Shown: positions 1 through 8,311 of the stretch, one piece after another
Layout: every line of letters begins with the position of its first letter
How positions within the stretch are numbered: the stretch's first letter is position 1
From: Myxococcales bacterium
GTDB lineage: Bacteria > Myxococcota_A > Bradymonadia > UBA7976 > UBA1532
Length of the DNA: 64,000 nucleotides
NCBI GenBank assembly: GCA_020633435.1
Contig: JACKDP010000004.1
Span: forward strand, 310,001 to 374,000
Direction: 5' to 3'
Notes under the pieces: generated by a model
What the model saw: the letters and a program-made list of their open reading frames with translations, nothing else
Told to the model about the DNA's origin: nothing
Databases searched by the model: none
Position numbers and translations under genes: made by a program

Positions 1-359
1 GCCAGCGTCACGTCCTGGTGGATCTTCGTCCAGAAGCGGAAGCCGGCGCCGACCTGGGCCGCCATCCCGGCGTACGTGGCCGCGGCGAGGGGGCCGTACA
101 GGCCGCGATCGACGCTCACCCCGCGCAGCAGAGGGTGCTGGTGGTACGCGGCGAGGCCGCCGTCGATGAGCGCCCGCTCGGCCGGCCGGCCCGCGTACAC
201 ATGGCCCGCCCAGCCGGGGAACGTCCACGACGAGCAGCCCAGGTGCACCTGGGGCGGCAGCTTCGCGCCGAGGGCGGCCAGCGCCGGCGGGTGGGCCGGG
301 GCGGCGACGGGGGCCGGCGGGGGCGCGGGCAGGGCCCCGAAGAGGTCGAGCTGGTCCAT
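1..359 (-). CDS. DUF72 family protein (YecE-like), partial, runs off the left edge
   Basis: Reading the minus strand from the ATG at 359 gives an open frame to the edge of the window, so only the first 119 residues are visible and there is no stop. After a Pro/Ala-rich leader come VHLGCSSWTFPGW and, further on, SVDRGLYGP and FRFWTKIHQDVT. These match the N-terminal strands of the DUF72 TIM-barrel family: a G-T/C-S-S-W start, an I-D-R-x-Y/F-Y strand, and an F-x-F-x-x-K strand before a D-V-T turn. The family has no settled biochemical role. The start lies 8 nt after the stop of the lipoprotein gene at 368, so the two are probably co-transcribed. The start was chosen as the first ATG after that stop. 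Confidence 0.8.
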   Translation of the reverse strand, partial: MDQLDLFGALPAPPPAPVAAPAHPPALAALGAKLPPQVHLGCSSWTFPGWAGHVYAGRPAERALIDGGLAAYHQHPLLRGVSVDRGLYGPLAAATYAGMAAQVGAGFRFWTKIHQDVTL

Positions 360-367
360 GGGCGCCG

Positions 368-1675
368 TCAGGGTTCGAGGACGAGGCGCAGCAGGGACGC
401 GGAGGACTCGCCCTCGTTGGCGGTGACGACGAGGCCGCGGTCCGCGGCGGCGATGCCCTCGGGGCTGACGCTGCTGGCCGTCGTGGGGCTGCCCGTCTCG
501 GACTGGCCCACCCGCACCAGGTCGAGGAACGTCGGGGCCATCAGGTCGTCGGCGATCCACAGGCCCACGGCGCCGGCGTGCTTGAGGCTCAGGGCGAAGA
601 TGCGGTGCCCCGCGTAGCGCAGCGTGGCCACCGAGTCGGGGCGGATGACGCCGCCGAGGGTGTCCTCGGGGTCGCGGGGCAGGTCGGCCGGCAGCGCGGC
701 CGCGTCGATGGCCGTCTGGGAGAGGAAGCCCCCGTCCGCGTCGAAGATCGCGAACGTGTCGTTGAACTCGCCGGTGGCCACGAACCAGGCCGCGCCCGCG
801 TCATCGGTGAAGCCCGCCAGGCCATCGGGCCACGGCGGCTTGCCGTCGGCGCGGTCCGGGTAGCGCGTCAGGGTGAAGTCGGTGACCGGGCGGACGGTGA
901 TCTCGCGTGGGTCGTCGCCCGCGGCCAGGAGCGCCGTCCGGCGGAAGAAGAGCAGCTCGTGGGTGTCCTGGAGCGTGACGGCCACGCGGTCGTCGTCGGG
1001 GGCGAAGGCGATGGTCTCGGGCTCGCGGTGCGCCTCCCCCACCCTGTCCATCGTGATGCGCGCCCGGACCACGGCCTGGGACGGGATGCCCCCCGGCAGC
1101 TCGATGAGCGTCACGCTGCCGTGCACGTCGGGCAGCGGGCAGCGCCGGAAGTGATCGGCCTCGTCGGCGGTGACGATCCAGCGGCCGTCGCTGGTGATGT
1201 CGACGCCGTCGGGCATGGGCCCCACCGCCAGGCGCTTGGAGACCTGGCCGAAGTTCTGGGCCACGTTGACCAGCAGCAGCTCCCCCTCGCAGCCCACCAG
1301 CTCGCCGTCCTGCTCGACGGGGATGGCCCGCGTGATGGCCGCGAAGGCGCCGTCATCGCTGATGGCGATGTGGGTCAGCTCGCCCACCTCGCCGTCGCGG
1401 TACAGCTCGATGGTCTTGAGCTCCTGCAGCTTGTCCTCCTCGACGGCCAGGAGCGTCATCCGCCCCGTGCGCGAGGCGATGAGGACGGCCCGGTCCCCCG
1501 ACGGGAGCATCTTGATGACCTCGCTGCCATCGTCGGTCGCGAACGGGAGCGTCTGGACGGAGCCGGCCTTCAAGGTGCCCGCCGAGACGGCGGCGTCGGC
1601 CGCCCCGCCGCCGCCGCCGGCGTCGTCGCAGGCGGCCAGGGCGAGGGCGGTCAGCATCAGGGTGGTGCGCTTCAT
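368..1675 (-). CDS. Beta-propeller-like lipoprotein of unknown function
   Basis: This encodes 435 residues. The signal peptide MKRTTLMLTALALAAC ends in a lipobox (LAAC), followed by a short Gly/Ala/Asp linker, so the protein should be a periplasmic or surface lipoprotein. The body has repeated strand-turn units of the type GDRAVLIAS, DDGAFAAITR, SDGRWIVTADE and DDDRVAVTLQD, resembling YVTN/WD-like propeller blades. The spacing suggests six or seven blades. No catalytic motif is visible. It is divergent from the multicopper oxidase gene at 1950 and sits just upstream of the DUF72 gene. Function unknown; scaffold or sensor would be speculation. Confidence 0.82.
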   Translation of the reverse strand: MKRTTLMLTALALAACDDAGGGGGAADAAVSAGTLKAGSVQTLPFATDDGSEVIKMLPSGDRAVLIASRTGRMTLLAVEEDKLQELKTIELYRDGEVGELTHIAISDDGAFAAITRAIPVEQDGELVGCEGELLLVNVAQNFGQVSKRLAVGPMPDGVDITSDGRWIVTADEADHFRRCPLPDVHGSVTLIELPGGIPSQAVVRARITMDRVGEAHREPETIAFAPDDDRVAVTLQDTHELLFFRRTALLAAGDDPREITVRPVTDFTLTRYPDRADGKPPWPDGLAGFTDDAGAAWFVATGEFNDTFAIFDADGGFLSQTAIDAAALPADLPRDPEDTLGGVIRPDSVATLRYAGHRIFALSLKHAGAVGLWIADDLMAPTFLDLVRVGQSETGSPTTASSVSPEGIAAADRGLVVTANEGESSASLLRLVLEP

Positions 1676-1820
1676 GGGGCCAACCTAGCAAACGAGCCGA
1701 CTGGCATCCCCCCCAAAACGGCGGCCGGGCCCCGTCGCGGGGCCATGGAAGCTGAGTCCTGACCCCCGAAGACACACAAGTGCATGAACTTCATGGGAAA
1801 ACCTGGCTCGGAAAGGCGAG

Positions 1821-1849
1821 TTGATGGTCCGGTTGGGCCCCCCCATCAT
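1821..1849 (+). promoter_or_regulatory. Candidate sigma70-type promoter for the multicopper oxidase gene
   Basis: TTGATG at 1821-1826 and CATCAT at 1844-1849 are separated by 17 bp. Each hexamer matches four of six consensus bases. They lie about 100 bp upstream of the oxidase ATG within the divergent intergenic stretch 1676-1949. Nothing else in that stretch is distinctive. In such GC-rich DNA this is only a suggestion. Confidence 0.25.
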
Positions 1850-1949
1850 GGAGACACGAAGAGATCATGGCCGGACGTCCGTGCCACCCGCCGTCGGGTG
1901 GTCGCGGCGAGGCGCCCCACGCGCTGGCGGGGGCGAGCAAGGGGGACCG

Positions 1950-4472
1950 ATGCGACACGGGTGGGTGCTGGGGCTGCTGCTGGCGGTGGCTGGCGCGGGC
2001 TGCGACGACGGGGATGGCGACGGCGGGGCCGGGGGCGGCGCCGACGCCGCCGCGGGTGGCCAGGGCGGCGCGGGCGGTCAAGGTGGCGCCGGGGGTCAAG
2101 GCGGCGCCGGAGGTCAGGGCGGCGGCCAGGGTGGCGCCGGCGGCCAGGGTGGCGCCGGGGGTCAAGGTGGCGCCGGGGGTCAGGGCGGGGCCGGAGGGGG
2201 AGAGCCGGGCTGTGTCCCCCTCGCCGACGGCCGCTGCCTGCTCGAGACCTTCGCCAACCCGCCCGTCCTCGCCCCCAACGCGAGCGGCGTGTACGAGCTG
2301 ACGCTGCAGCCGGGCGAGTTCATGGTCGGCGACCAGCGGCACTGCGGCCGCACCTACAACGGCCTCTTCCCCGCCCCCACCATCGAGGTGGCGGCCCGGG
2401 GCGACGGGCCCCCGCGGCAGGTGCGCGTCGACCTGCGCAACGCCTTCACCCGCAGCGACTTCCGCTCGCTCAACGCCCAGGTCTGCACCTGCGAGGACAT
2501 GAACACGGGGCAGAGCTGCGAGCCCCAGGGCCACGGCCCCGGCCACACCTGCCACTGCACCGACGAGGCCGGCGAGGAGTGCCACCTCTTCGACTTCAAC
2601 CTCACCAACCTGCACGCCCATGGCTCCCATGTGCGGCCCGACTACGCGACGGGCGGCGGCTGCGTCGAGGGCAACGGCCTGCGCTGCCGCGCCTGCCAGG
2701 GCGACCGCGACGGCGGCCCCCGGGAGTGCTTCTTCGCCGACGACGTGCTGAGCATGGTGCCGGCCGGGGCCGACGGCGCCCAGCACCGCTGGGACCTGGA
2801 CGAGGACGGCACCCACCACGAGGGGCTGCACTGGTACCACCCGCACATCCACGGCAGCACGGCCATCCAGGTGGCCTCCGGGGCCACCGGGGCCCTCATC
2901 GTGCGCGGCGACCTGGATGAGATCCCCGGCGTCGCCGAGGCCACCGAGCGGGTGATGATCGTGATGACGCCGCCCATCGGCTTCCCGGCCCTGGAGGACG
3001 GCGAGCCCTGCGACGAGGATCACATCACCTTCAACACCTTCAAGACGCTGGGCGACACCTCCGAGACCCAGCTCACCATGATCAACGGCAAGCACCGGCC
3101 CCGCCTGATCATGGCCCCCGGCCAGATCGAGCGGTGGCGCTTCCTGCACGGGGCCTTCCTGGACGAGGTCTACATGGCGCTGGGCAAGGGCCGCGACGGC
3201 GACTGCGCGTCCATCGACCGGGCCGCCGGGCTCATCCCCCTCACCCAGATCGCCCGCGACGGCATCACGCTGCCCCGCCCGCCGGGGGACGCCGACTGGC
3301 CCTTCGCGCCGCCCTACCTCTTCATGTCGCCCGGCTACCGCGTCGAGACCATCCTCGACGGCAGCCAGTTCGCCCACGGCGACACCTACTGCCTGCTGTC
3401 GGCGCGGTTCCTCCAGGCGGACGACACGGGCCGCACCGACGAGCCCGTGGGCATCCAGGTGCCGCCTCAGGTCCAGGCCATCACCGACCGGCTGTTCAAC
3501 GGCGACGTCGTCGCCATCGTGAACGTCACCGACGCCGCCGGCCCCGCCACCGTGACCACGCCCCCCGACTACGCCGCCATCGCCCGCGTCGCCCCGACCC
3601 TGATGCTGCAGGACGGCGCCGTCGATCCCCAGCAGCGGTGCGAAGAGGTCAAGCGGATCAACGATCTGGACGCCATCGACCAGCTCGCGGCGATGTGGCT
3701 CTTCTTCGCCAACACCGACGGCTTCGATCAGTGCGGCTGCCCGGATCACAACATCAACTGCCGCAACTTCGAGACGACGGACCGCGAGCGGTACCCCTAC
3801 GACCGCGTGCTGACGAAGGGCGCCGTCGACCACTGGCGCATCGTGTCGGGCTTCGACGGCCACCCCTTCCACATCCACATCAACCCGTTCGTGGTCTGCC
3901 CGCTCCCGCCCGTGGGCAGCGGCGAGCGCAACGAGAAGGGCCGCCTCTTCGAGCCCCCCTTCGCCCACTGGCGCGACACCTACCTCGTCAACCTGGACCG
4001 GGCCGCCGACTTCCTGACCGAGTACAAGAGCCACACGGGGGACTTCGTCTTCCACTGCCACAAGCTCAACCACGAGGATCACGGGATGATGGAGCTCATC
4101 CGCATCTGCGATCCGGCCGTGGAGGACTGCGACGGGCTCTGCAACGGGCGGCCCTGCGACTGGCAGGCCTGCGCCGAGGGTGACCACGACTGCGAGCGCG
4201 CCCGGGCGCTGACCGCGTGCCTGCTCAACCCCGAGACGTGCCCGGACGCCGCCGTGCGCTGCGTCGACTGCGGGGAGGACGGCGTGTGCCCGCCGGCGAG
4301 CTACTGCGCGGGCGAGGCCGACGTGGACGGCGTGACCCGGTGCGTGCCCGGCTGCCGGGAGAACACCGACTGCCTGCCCATCGAGGCCTGCGTGGACGGG
4401 GCCTGCGCCCCGGCGATGTGCGACGGCCCCTGCCCGCCCGGCCAGCGCTGCCTGCACGGGGCCTGCGAGTAG
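1950..4472 (+). CDS. Multicopper oxidase lipoprotein with Gly-rich linker and Cys-rich tail
   Basis: This encodes 840 residues from the ATG at 1950, chosen because it begins a lipoprotein signal (MRHGWVLGLLLAVAGAGC). Longer upstream extensions make no signal peptide. After the Cys comes a GGQGGA repeat linker of about 50 residues. Multicopper oxidase copper motifs follow: LHAHGSH and HWYHPHIHGS for the trinuclear centre, then HPFHIH and FHCHKLNHEDHGMM near residues 645-710, supplying type 1, 2 and 3 ligands. The family oxidises phenols or metal ions using O2. Two features are unusual. A Cys-rich insert sits before the first motif (QVCTCEDMNTGQSCEPQ and following), and about 120 Cys-rich residues resembling small disulfide modules follow the last motif. 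Substrate unknown. Convergent with the ClpX-like gene, 6 bp away. Confidence 0.9.
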   Translation: MRHGWVLGLLLAVAGAGCDDGDGDGGAGGGADAAAGGQGGAGGQGGAGGQGGAGGQGGGQGGAGGQGGAGGQGGAGGQGGAGGGEPGCVPLADGRCLLETFANPPVLAPNASGVYELTLQPGEFMVGDQRHCGRTYNGLFPAPTIEVAARGDGPPRQVRVDLRNAFTRSDFRSLNAQVCTCEDMNTGQSCEPQGHGPGHTCHCTDEAGEECHLFDFNLTNLHAHGSHVRPDYATGGGCVEGNGLRCRACQGDRDGGPRECFFADDVLSMVPAGADGAQHRWDLDEDGTHHEGLHWYHPHIHGSTAIQVASGATGALIVRGDLDEIPGVAEATERVMIVMTPPIGFPALEDGEPCDEDHITFNTFKTLGDTSETQLTMINGKHRPRLIMAPGQIERWRFLHGAFLDEVYMALGKGRDGDCASIDRAAGLIPLTQIARDGITLPRPPGDADWPFAPPYLFMSPGYRVETILDGSQFAHGDTYCLLSARFLQADDTGRTDEPVGIQVPPQVQAITDRLFNGDVVAIVNVTDAAGPATVTTPPDYAAIARVAPTLMLQDGAVDPQQRCEEVKRINDLDAIDQLAAMWLFFANTDGFDQCGCPDHNINCRNFETTDRERYPYDRVLTKGAVDHWRIVSGFDGHPFHIHINPFVVCPLPPVGSGERNEKGRLFEPPFAHWRDTYLVNLDRAADFLTEYKSHTGDFVFHCHKLNHEDHGMMELIRICDPAVEDCDGLCNGRPCDWQACAEGDHDCERARALTACLLNPETCPDAAVRCVDCGEDGVCPPASYCAGEADVDGVTRCVPGCRENTDCLPIEACVDGACAPAMCDGPCPPGQRCLHGACE
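2055..2202 (+). repeat. GGQGGA-encoding minisatellite
   Basis: Imperfect tandem units of 9 to 18 bp (variants of ggcggcgccgggggtcaa) encode a Gly-Gly-Gln-Gly-Gly-Ala linker directly after the lipobox of the multicopper oxidase. All units keep the frame, which is expected for a flexible tether selected at the protein level. Similar Gly-rich linkers occur in the lipoproteins at 41364 and 48594. Confidence 0.8.
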
Positions 4473-4478
4473 CGGGCG

Positions 4479-5442
4479 TCAGGCCAGCCCCAGCCGCCGG
4501 GCCAGGACGGCTCGCTCCAGGGCCCAGAGGCCGTCGGGGTGCCCGGCCGCCGCCGCCGCGAGCTCGGCCTGCGCCTCCGCCGCGAGGGGGGCACCCGCGG
4601 CGCGCGGCCACCAGGCCCGCGGCCCAGGCCAGCGCGGGCCCCGCCACCGCCGGCACCGGCACGATGACGTCGATCCGGGCCAGCAGCTCCTCCATCACCC
4701 CCGCCGCCCGCAGCGCGTCGCGCAGGCCCCGCGGATCGTCCAGCGGGGCGTCGGTGGTGGCGACGAGCACGCAGAGCGTCCCCGCGGGCTCGAAGAGGGT
4801 GCCGGGGGCCTGCGGGTGGCGGGCGCCGGGGCCCACGCGGCACGTCGCGCCCTCCAGCACCCGCAGCAGGTGGCGCTGCACGTCCCGGGCGCCCACGTCC
4901 CGCGTGATCTGGCCGTCCCGGGGCGCGGCGGCCAGGTGGTGGAGGCCGTCGAAGACGAGCAGGCCCCGCTGGGCGAGGGCGACGTCGTCCCCGGCGGCCT
5001 GCACCAGATCGGCGATGACGTTCTCCACGTCCTCGCCGATGTACCCGGTCGCCGTCACGCGGTTGAGGTCGATGGCCATGGCCGGCAGGTCGCTGACGTC
5101 GCCCAGGGCCCGCGCCAGGTGCGACTTGCCCGATCCGGGCGGGCCGACGAGCAGGACGCGGGGGGCCCGGCCGCCCGGCGGCGGGGCGGCGAGGTGGTGG
5201 GCCAGCACCGCGGCGAGGAGCGCCAGCGTCGCGGCGCCGGCCACGGTGGCCTCGCCCAGCCGGCGCGCCAGCTCGGCCGCCTCCAGCGGGGCGGGCACGG
5301 GGTGCGCCGGCCGGATGGCCTCGACGCACGTCTCGATGCAGCCATCGCAGATGTGGACCTTCGGGCCCGCGACGAGCTTGAAGACCTGCTGCTGCGTCTT
5401 GCCGCAGAAGGAGCAGCGGAGGGGGCGCGTGCGACCGATCAT
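4479..5442 (-). CDS. ClpX-like AAA+ protein with degenerate Walker B; frameshift near the C-terminus
   Basis: The start MIGRTRPLRCSFCGKTQQQV and a later HICDGC form the ClpX-type C4 zinc-binding domain. GPPGSGKSHLA (about residue 100) is an intact Walker A, and GYIGEDVENVIADLV matches the ClpX pore-loop region. The Walker B segment reads LLVFDGLHHL where ClpX has an IDEIDK-type sequence, so the catalytic Glu is replaced by Gly. ITRDVGARDVQRHLL matches the ITRDVSGEGVQ segment that follows in ClpX. No IGF ClpP-docking loop is evident. The uninterrupted frame runs on to 4225 but turns into arginine/proline nonsense after about 4600. A one-base shift there restores the plausible end AELAAAAAGHPDGLWALERA, stopping at 4479. 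This is a paralogue rather than the housekeeping clpX. Divergent from pyk. Confidence 0.72.
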
Positions 5443-5543
5443 GGCCCTGGCTAGCCCAGGCGCACGGCCAGCGCAACGACCTTCCTCGGGGCCCCATCCT
5501 CGCGGCCCTTTCCTCGGGGCCCCCGGCCGCGCATGATCGCCCC

Positions 5544-7019
5544 ATGCTGCCCTACGCCCTCGACCGCACCCGCGTGGCGCTCAAGAACCGCCGCACCCGC
5601 ATCGTGGCCACCATCGGCCCCGCCTCGGCCCGCGCCGACGTGCTGGCCGACCTGGCGCGGGAGGTGGACGTCTTCCGCCTGAACTTCTCCCACGGCACCC
5701 ACGCGGGCCACGCCGAGGCCCTCGGCCTCATCCGCGCGGCGGCGGAGGCGGCGGACCGGCCCGTGGCCATCCTGGCCGATCTCTGCGGCCCCAAGATCCG
5801 CGTCGGGCGGTTCCCGGGGGGCGGCGTCGACCTCGTGGCCGGGGCGACGGTGACGGTGACGACGCGGGCCGCCGAGGCCGCCCCCGACCTGATTGTGTCC
5901 GAATATCAAGACTTTGCCCGGGATGTGCGGCCCGGATCCCGCGTCCTGCTCGACGACGGCAACCTGGAGCTGCGGGTCGTGGCGGTGGCGGGCGAGGACG
6001 TGCAGTGCGTCGTCGTGCAGGGCGGCCGGCTCAAGGATCGCAAGGGCATGAACCTGCCCGGCACGGCGCTCTCGACGCCGGCCCTCACCGAGAAGGACCG
6101 CGCCGACGCCGTCTTCGCGGCGGATCTGGGCGTCGACTGGATCGCGCTGTCGTTCGTGCGCGAGGCCCAGGACGTGCTCGACCTGCGGCGCCTGCTGGCC
6201 GACCACGGCCACGACACCCCCATCGTGGCCAAGATCGAGAAGCCCGAGGCGCTGGCCTGCATCGGGGCCATCCTGGAGGTGGTGGACGCCATCATGATCG
6301 CCCGCGGCGATCTGGGGGTGGAGCTGCCCGCCGAGGAGGTGCCGCTCATCCAGGCCGAGCTCATCCGGCTGGCCGTCGAGGCGAACCGGCCGGTCATCGT
6401 CGCCACGCAGATGCTCGAGTCGATGACGGAGGCGGCCCGGCCGACGCGGGCCGAGGTGACGGACGTGGCGGGGGCGGCGGTGGCGGGCGCCGACGCGGTG
6501 ATGCTCTCGGCCGAGACGGCCACCGGGCGGCACCCCGTCGAGGTGGTGGCCACGATGGATCGCATCCTGCGGCTGGTGGAGGGCAACCAGTGGCGCGACG
6601 GGCAGTTCGGCCGGCTGCTGCGCCACTTCCTGCCGCCGGAGGAGCAGCCGACGCCGGAGCTGCGCATCGCGGAGGCCCTGTCCCGGGCGGTGGCCTCCCT
6701 CTCCCGCGACCTGTCGGTGCACGCCATCTTCACGCCCACCCGCACGGGGCGGACGGCCCGCATGGTCTCCGCCGAGCGGCCCGCCGCGCCCGTCATCGCG
6801 CTGGCCCCCGACGCGAAGACCGCCCGCCGCCTCACGCTGTGCTGGGGGGTGGTGGCGCTGGTGGAGCCGGCGCGCGATCCCGCCGCGCTCGTCGCGACGG
6901 CCCGCCGCATCGCCACCGACCGGGGCCTGGCCGAGACCGGCGACTTCCTGCTGCTGGTGCACAACCCCGTGGCCAGCGCCGACAGCGAGGCCCCGACGGT
7001 GACGGTGGTGCAGGTCTAG
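5544..7019 (+). CDS. pyk: Pyruvate kinase
   Basis: This encodes 491 residues. It converts phosphoenolpyruvate and ADP to pyruvate and ATP, the last step of glycolysis, in the cytoplasm. The N-terminal RTRIVATIGPAS and FRLNFSHG are the hallmark barrel strands. IVAKIEKPEAL carries the catalytic Lys, IMIARGDLGVE is the family signature, and ADAVMLSAETATG lies near the metal and monovalent-cation site. The C-terminal allosteric domain (after about residue 355) is complete, so length and domain order are normal for the family. The start ATG at 5544 gives a short leader before the barrel. The gene stands alone between the divergent ClpX-like gene and the MoxR operon. No frameshift is seen. Confidence 0.95.
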   Translation: MLPYALDRTRVALKNRRTRIVATIGPASARADVLADLAREVDVFRLNFSHGTHAGHAEALGLIRAAAEAADRPVAILADLCGPKIRVGRFPGGGVDLVAGATVTVTTRAAEAAPDLIVSEYQDFARDVRPGSRVLLDDGNLELRVVAVAGEDVQCVVVQGGRLKDRKGMNLPGTALSTPALTEKDRADAVFAADLGVDWIALSFVREAQDVLDLRRLLADHGHDTPIVAKIEKPEALACIGAILEVVDAIMIARGDLGVELPAEEVPLIQAELIRLAVEANRPVIVATQMLESMTEAARPTRAEVTDVAGAAVAGADAVMLSAETATGRHPVEVVATMDRILRLVEGNQWRDGQFGRLLRHFLPPEEQPTPELRIAEALSRAVASLSRDLSVHAIFTPTRTGRTARMVSAERPAAPVIALAPDAKTARRLTLCWGVVALVEPARDPAALVATARRIATDRGLAETGDFLLLVHNPVASADSEAPTVTVVQV

Positions 7020-7034
7020 CCGCGGCGCCCGGGC

Positions 7035-7077
7035 AAAAAAATGCCCGCGTCGCCGAAGGGGGGGTGGCGACGCGGGC
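7035..7077 (-). terminator. Perfect 12-bp hairpin followed by a T7 tract on the minus strand
   Basis: The arms 7043-7054 and 7066-7077 are exact inverted repeats (gcccgcgtcgcc / ggcgacgcgggc) around an 11-nt loop. Seven A residues at 7035-7041 read as T7 after the hairpin on the minus strand, the form of a factor-independent terminator for leftward transcription. For rightward transcription from pyk it offers the stem but no U tract. A smaller alternative hairpin (7030-7035 with 7042-7047) overlaps it. Nothing else is distinctive between 7078 and 7250. Confidence 0.6.
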
Positions 7078-7250
7078 GCTGCGGTGGCTCCACGACCCCA
7101 AGGTACTGGCCGGCCTGCGGGGGCGAAATGGGGGTTTCTACCCCATGCCCGACGGCCCGCGACCCCTTGTAGGGCGCCCTCGCGAACTGCCCGACCCGCC
7201 CTTACACGCCCGCGGCGCCGGACCGGGAATCTTCGGCGGCGGTCCGCCCA

Positions 7251-7279
7251 TTGACAGTGCGCCGACCCGCGACAAAGAT
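7251..7279 (+). promoter_or_regulatory. Candidate promoter of the MoxR/Bat operon
   Basis: A perfect TTGACA at 7251-7256 is followed after 17 bp by AAAGAT at 7274-7279, a weak -10 match (three of six). This would start transcription near 7286, leaving a leader of about 20 nt that contains AGGAGG (7297-7302) just ahead of the GTG start at 7307. Confidence 0.45.
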
Positions 7280-7306
7280 GGGCGGCCTTTGAACCAGGAG
7301 GGCGCG

Positions 7307-8296
7307 GTGCAGGACGTCCGGGTGATCACCGAGCTGGTCCGTCAGGAGTCCGGCTTCATCAACGAGATCCTGTCCGAGGTGGACAAGGTCATCGTGGGCC
7401 AGCGGCGCATGGTGTCGCGGGTGCTGCTGGGGCTCTTGACCGGCGGCCACGTGCTGCTGGAGGGCGTGCCCGGGCTGGCGAAGACGCTGACCGTCAACAC
7501 CCTCGCCGCCACCATGCAGGCGGTCTTCCGCCGCATCCAGTTCACGCCGGACCTGCTGCCGGCCGACCTGGTGGGGACGCTCATCTACAACCCGCGGTCC
7601 GGCGAGTTCAGCCCCAAGATGGGCCCGATCTTCGCCAACATCGTCCTGGCGGACGAGATCAACCGCGCGCCGGCCAAGGTGCAGAGCGCCCTGCTGGAGG
7701 CGATGCAGGAGGGGCAGGTCACCATCGGTGACGTCACCTACCCCCTGCCGAAGCCCTTCATGGTCATGGCCACCCAGAACCCCGTGGATCAGGAGGGCAC
7801 CTACCCCCTGCCCGAGGCCCAGGTGGACCGCTTCATGCTGCTGGTGAAGGTGGGCTACCCCACCCGCGAGGACGAGCGCGAGATCATCTCCCGCCAGCTC
7901 ACGCCGGTCGCCCCGGATCTGCGCACCATCGTCACGCCGGATCGCATCGCGCGCGCCCGGGACGTGGTCAACGAGATCTACCTGGACGACAAGGTGAAGG
8001 AGTACATCCTCGACATCGTGTTCGCCACGCGAGATCCCAGCGCTTTCAAGGGGTTGGAAGAGTTCAAGGCGCTCATCGAGTACGGCGCCAGCCCCCGCGC
8101 CAGCATCTGGCTGGCCCGCGCGGCCCGCGCCCACGCCTTCATGCACCGCCGCGGCTACGTCATCCCCGAGGACATCAAGGCGCTCGCGCCCGACATCCTC
8201 CGCCACCGCATCATCCCGACGTATGAGGCGGAGGCCGAAGAGGTGTCGAGCGACGACATCGTCGCCCGCATCCTCGAGGTGGTGGAAGTCCCCTGA
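7307..8296 (+). CDS. MoxR-family AAA+ ATPase
   Basis: This encodes 329 residues from a GTG at 7307, supported by AGGAGG 4 nt upstream; the open frame further left is a shadow of pyk. GVPGLAKT is Walker A and IVLADEINRAP is Walker B with sensor-linked residues. ATQNPVDQEGTYPLPEAQVD is the conserved MoxR sensor 1 stretch. MoxR ATPases act as chaperone-like partners of von Willebrand factor A (vWA) proteins, often loading metals or maturing periplasmic complexes. Here the gene heads an operon with DUF58, BatA and BatB, which are its usual partners. Length and motifs are typical of the MoxR Proper subfamily. Confidence 0.95.
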   Translation: MQDVRVITELVRQESGFINEILSEVDKVIVGQRRMVSRVLLGLLTGGHVLLEGVPGLAKTLTVNTLAATMQAVFRRIQFTPDLLPADLVGTLIYNPRSGEFSPKMGPIFANIVLADEINRAPAKVQSALLEAMQEGQVTIGDVTYPLPKPFMVMATQNPVDQEGTYPLPEAQVDRFMLLVKVGYPTREDEREIISRQLTPVAPDLRTIVTPDRIARARDVVNEIYLDDKVKEYILDIVFATRDPSAFKGLEEFKALIEYGASPRASIWLARAARAHAFMHRRGYVIPEDIKALAPDILRHRIIPTYEAEAEEVSSDDIVARILEVVEVP

Positions 8297-8311
8297 CGAC
8301 CCGAGGCCGCC

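Noticed and set aside
1791..4457. 888-residue minus-strand frame opposite the multicopper oxidase
   Set aside because: Val/Gly/His/Arg-rich shadow typical of antisense frames in very GC-rich genes; the plus strand has complete copper motifs.
6005..7306. Upstream extension of the MoxR frame over pyk
   Set aside because: The stretch is Arg/Gly/Ala shadow of pyruvate kinase in the same direction; the GTG at 7307 with AGGAGG starts the real protein.
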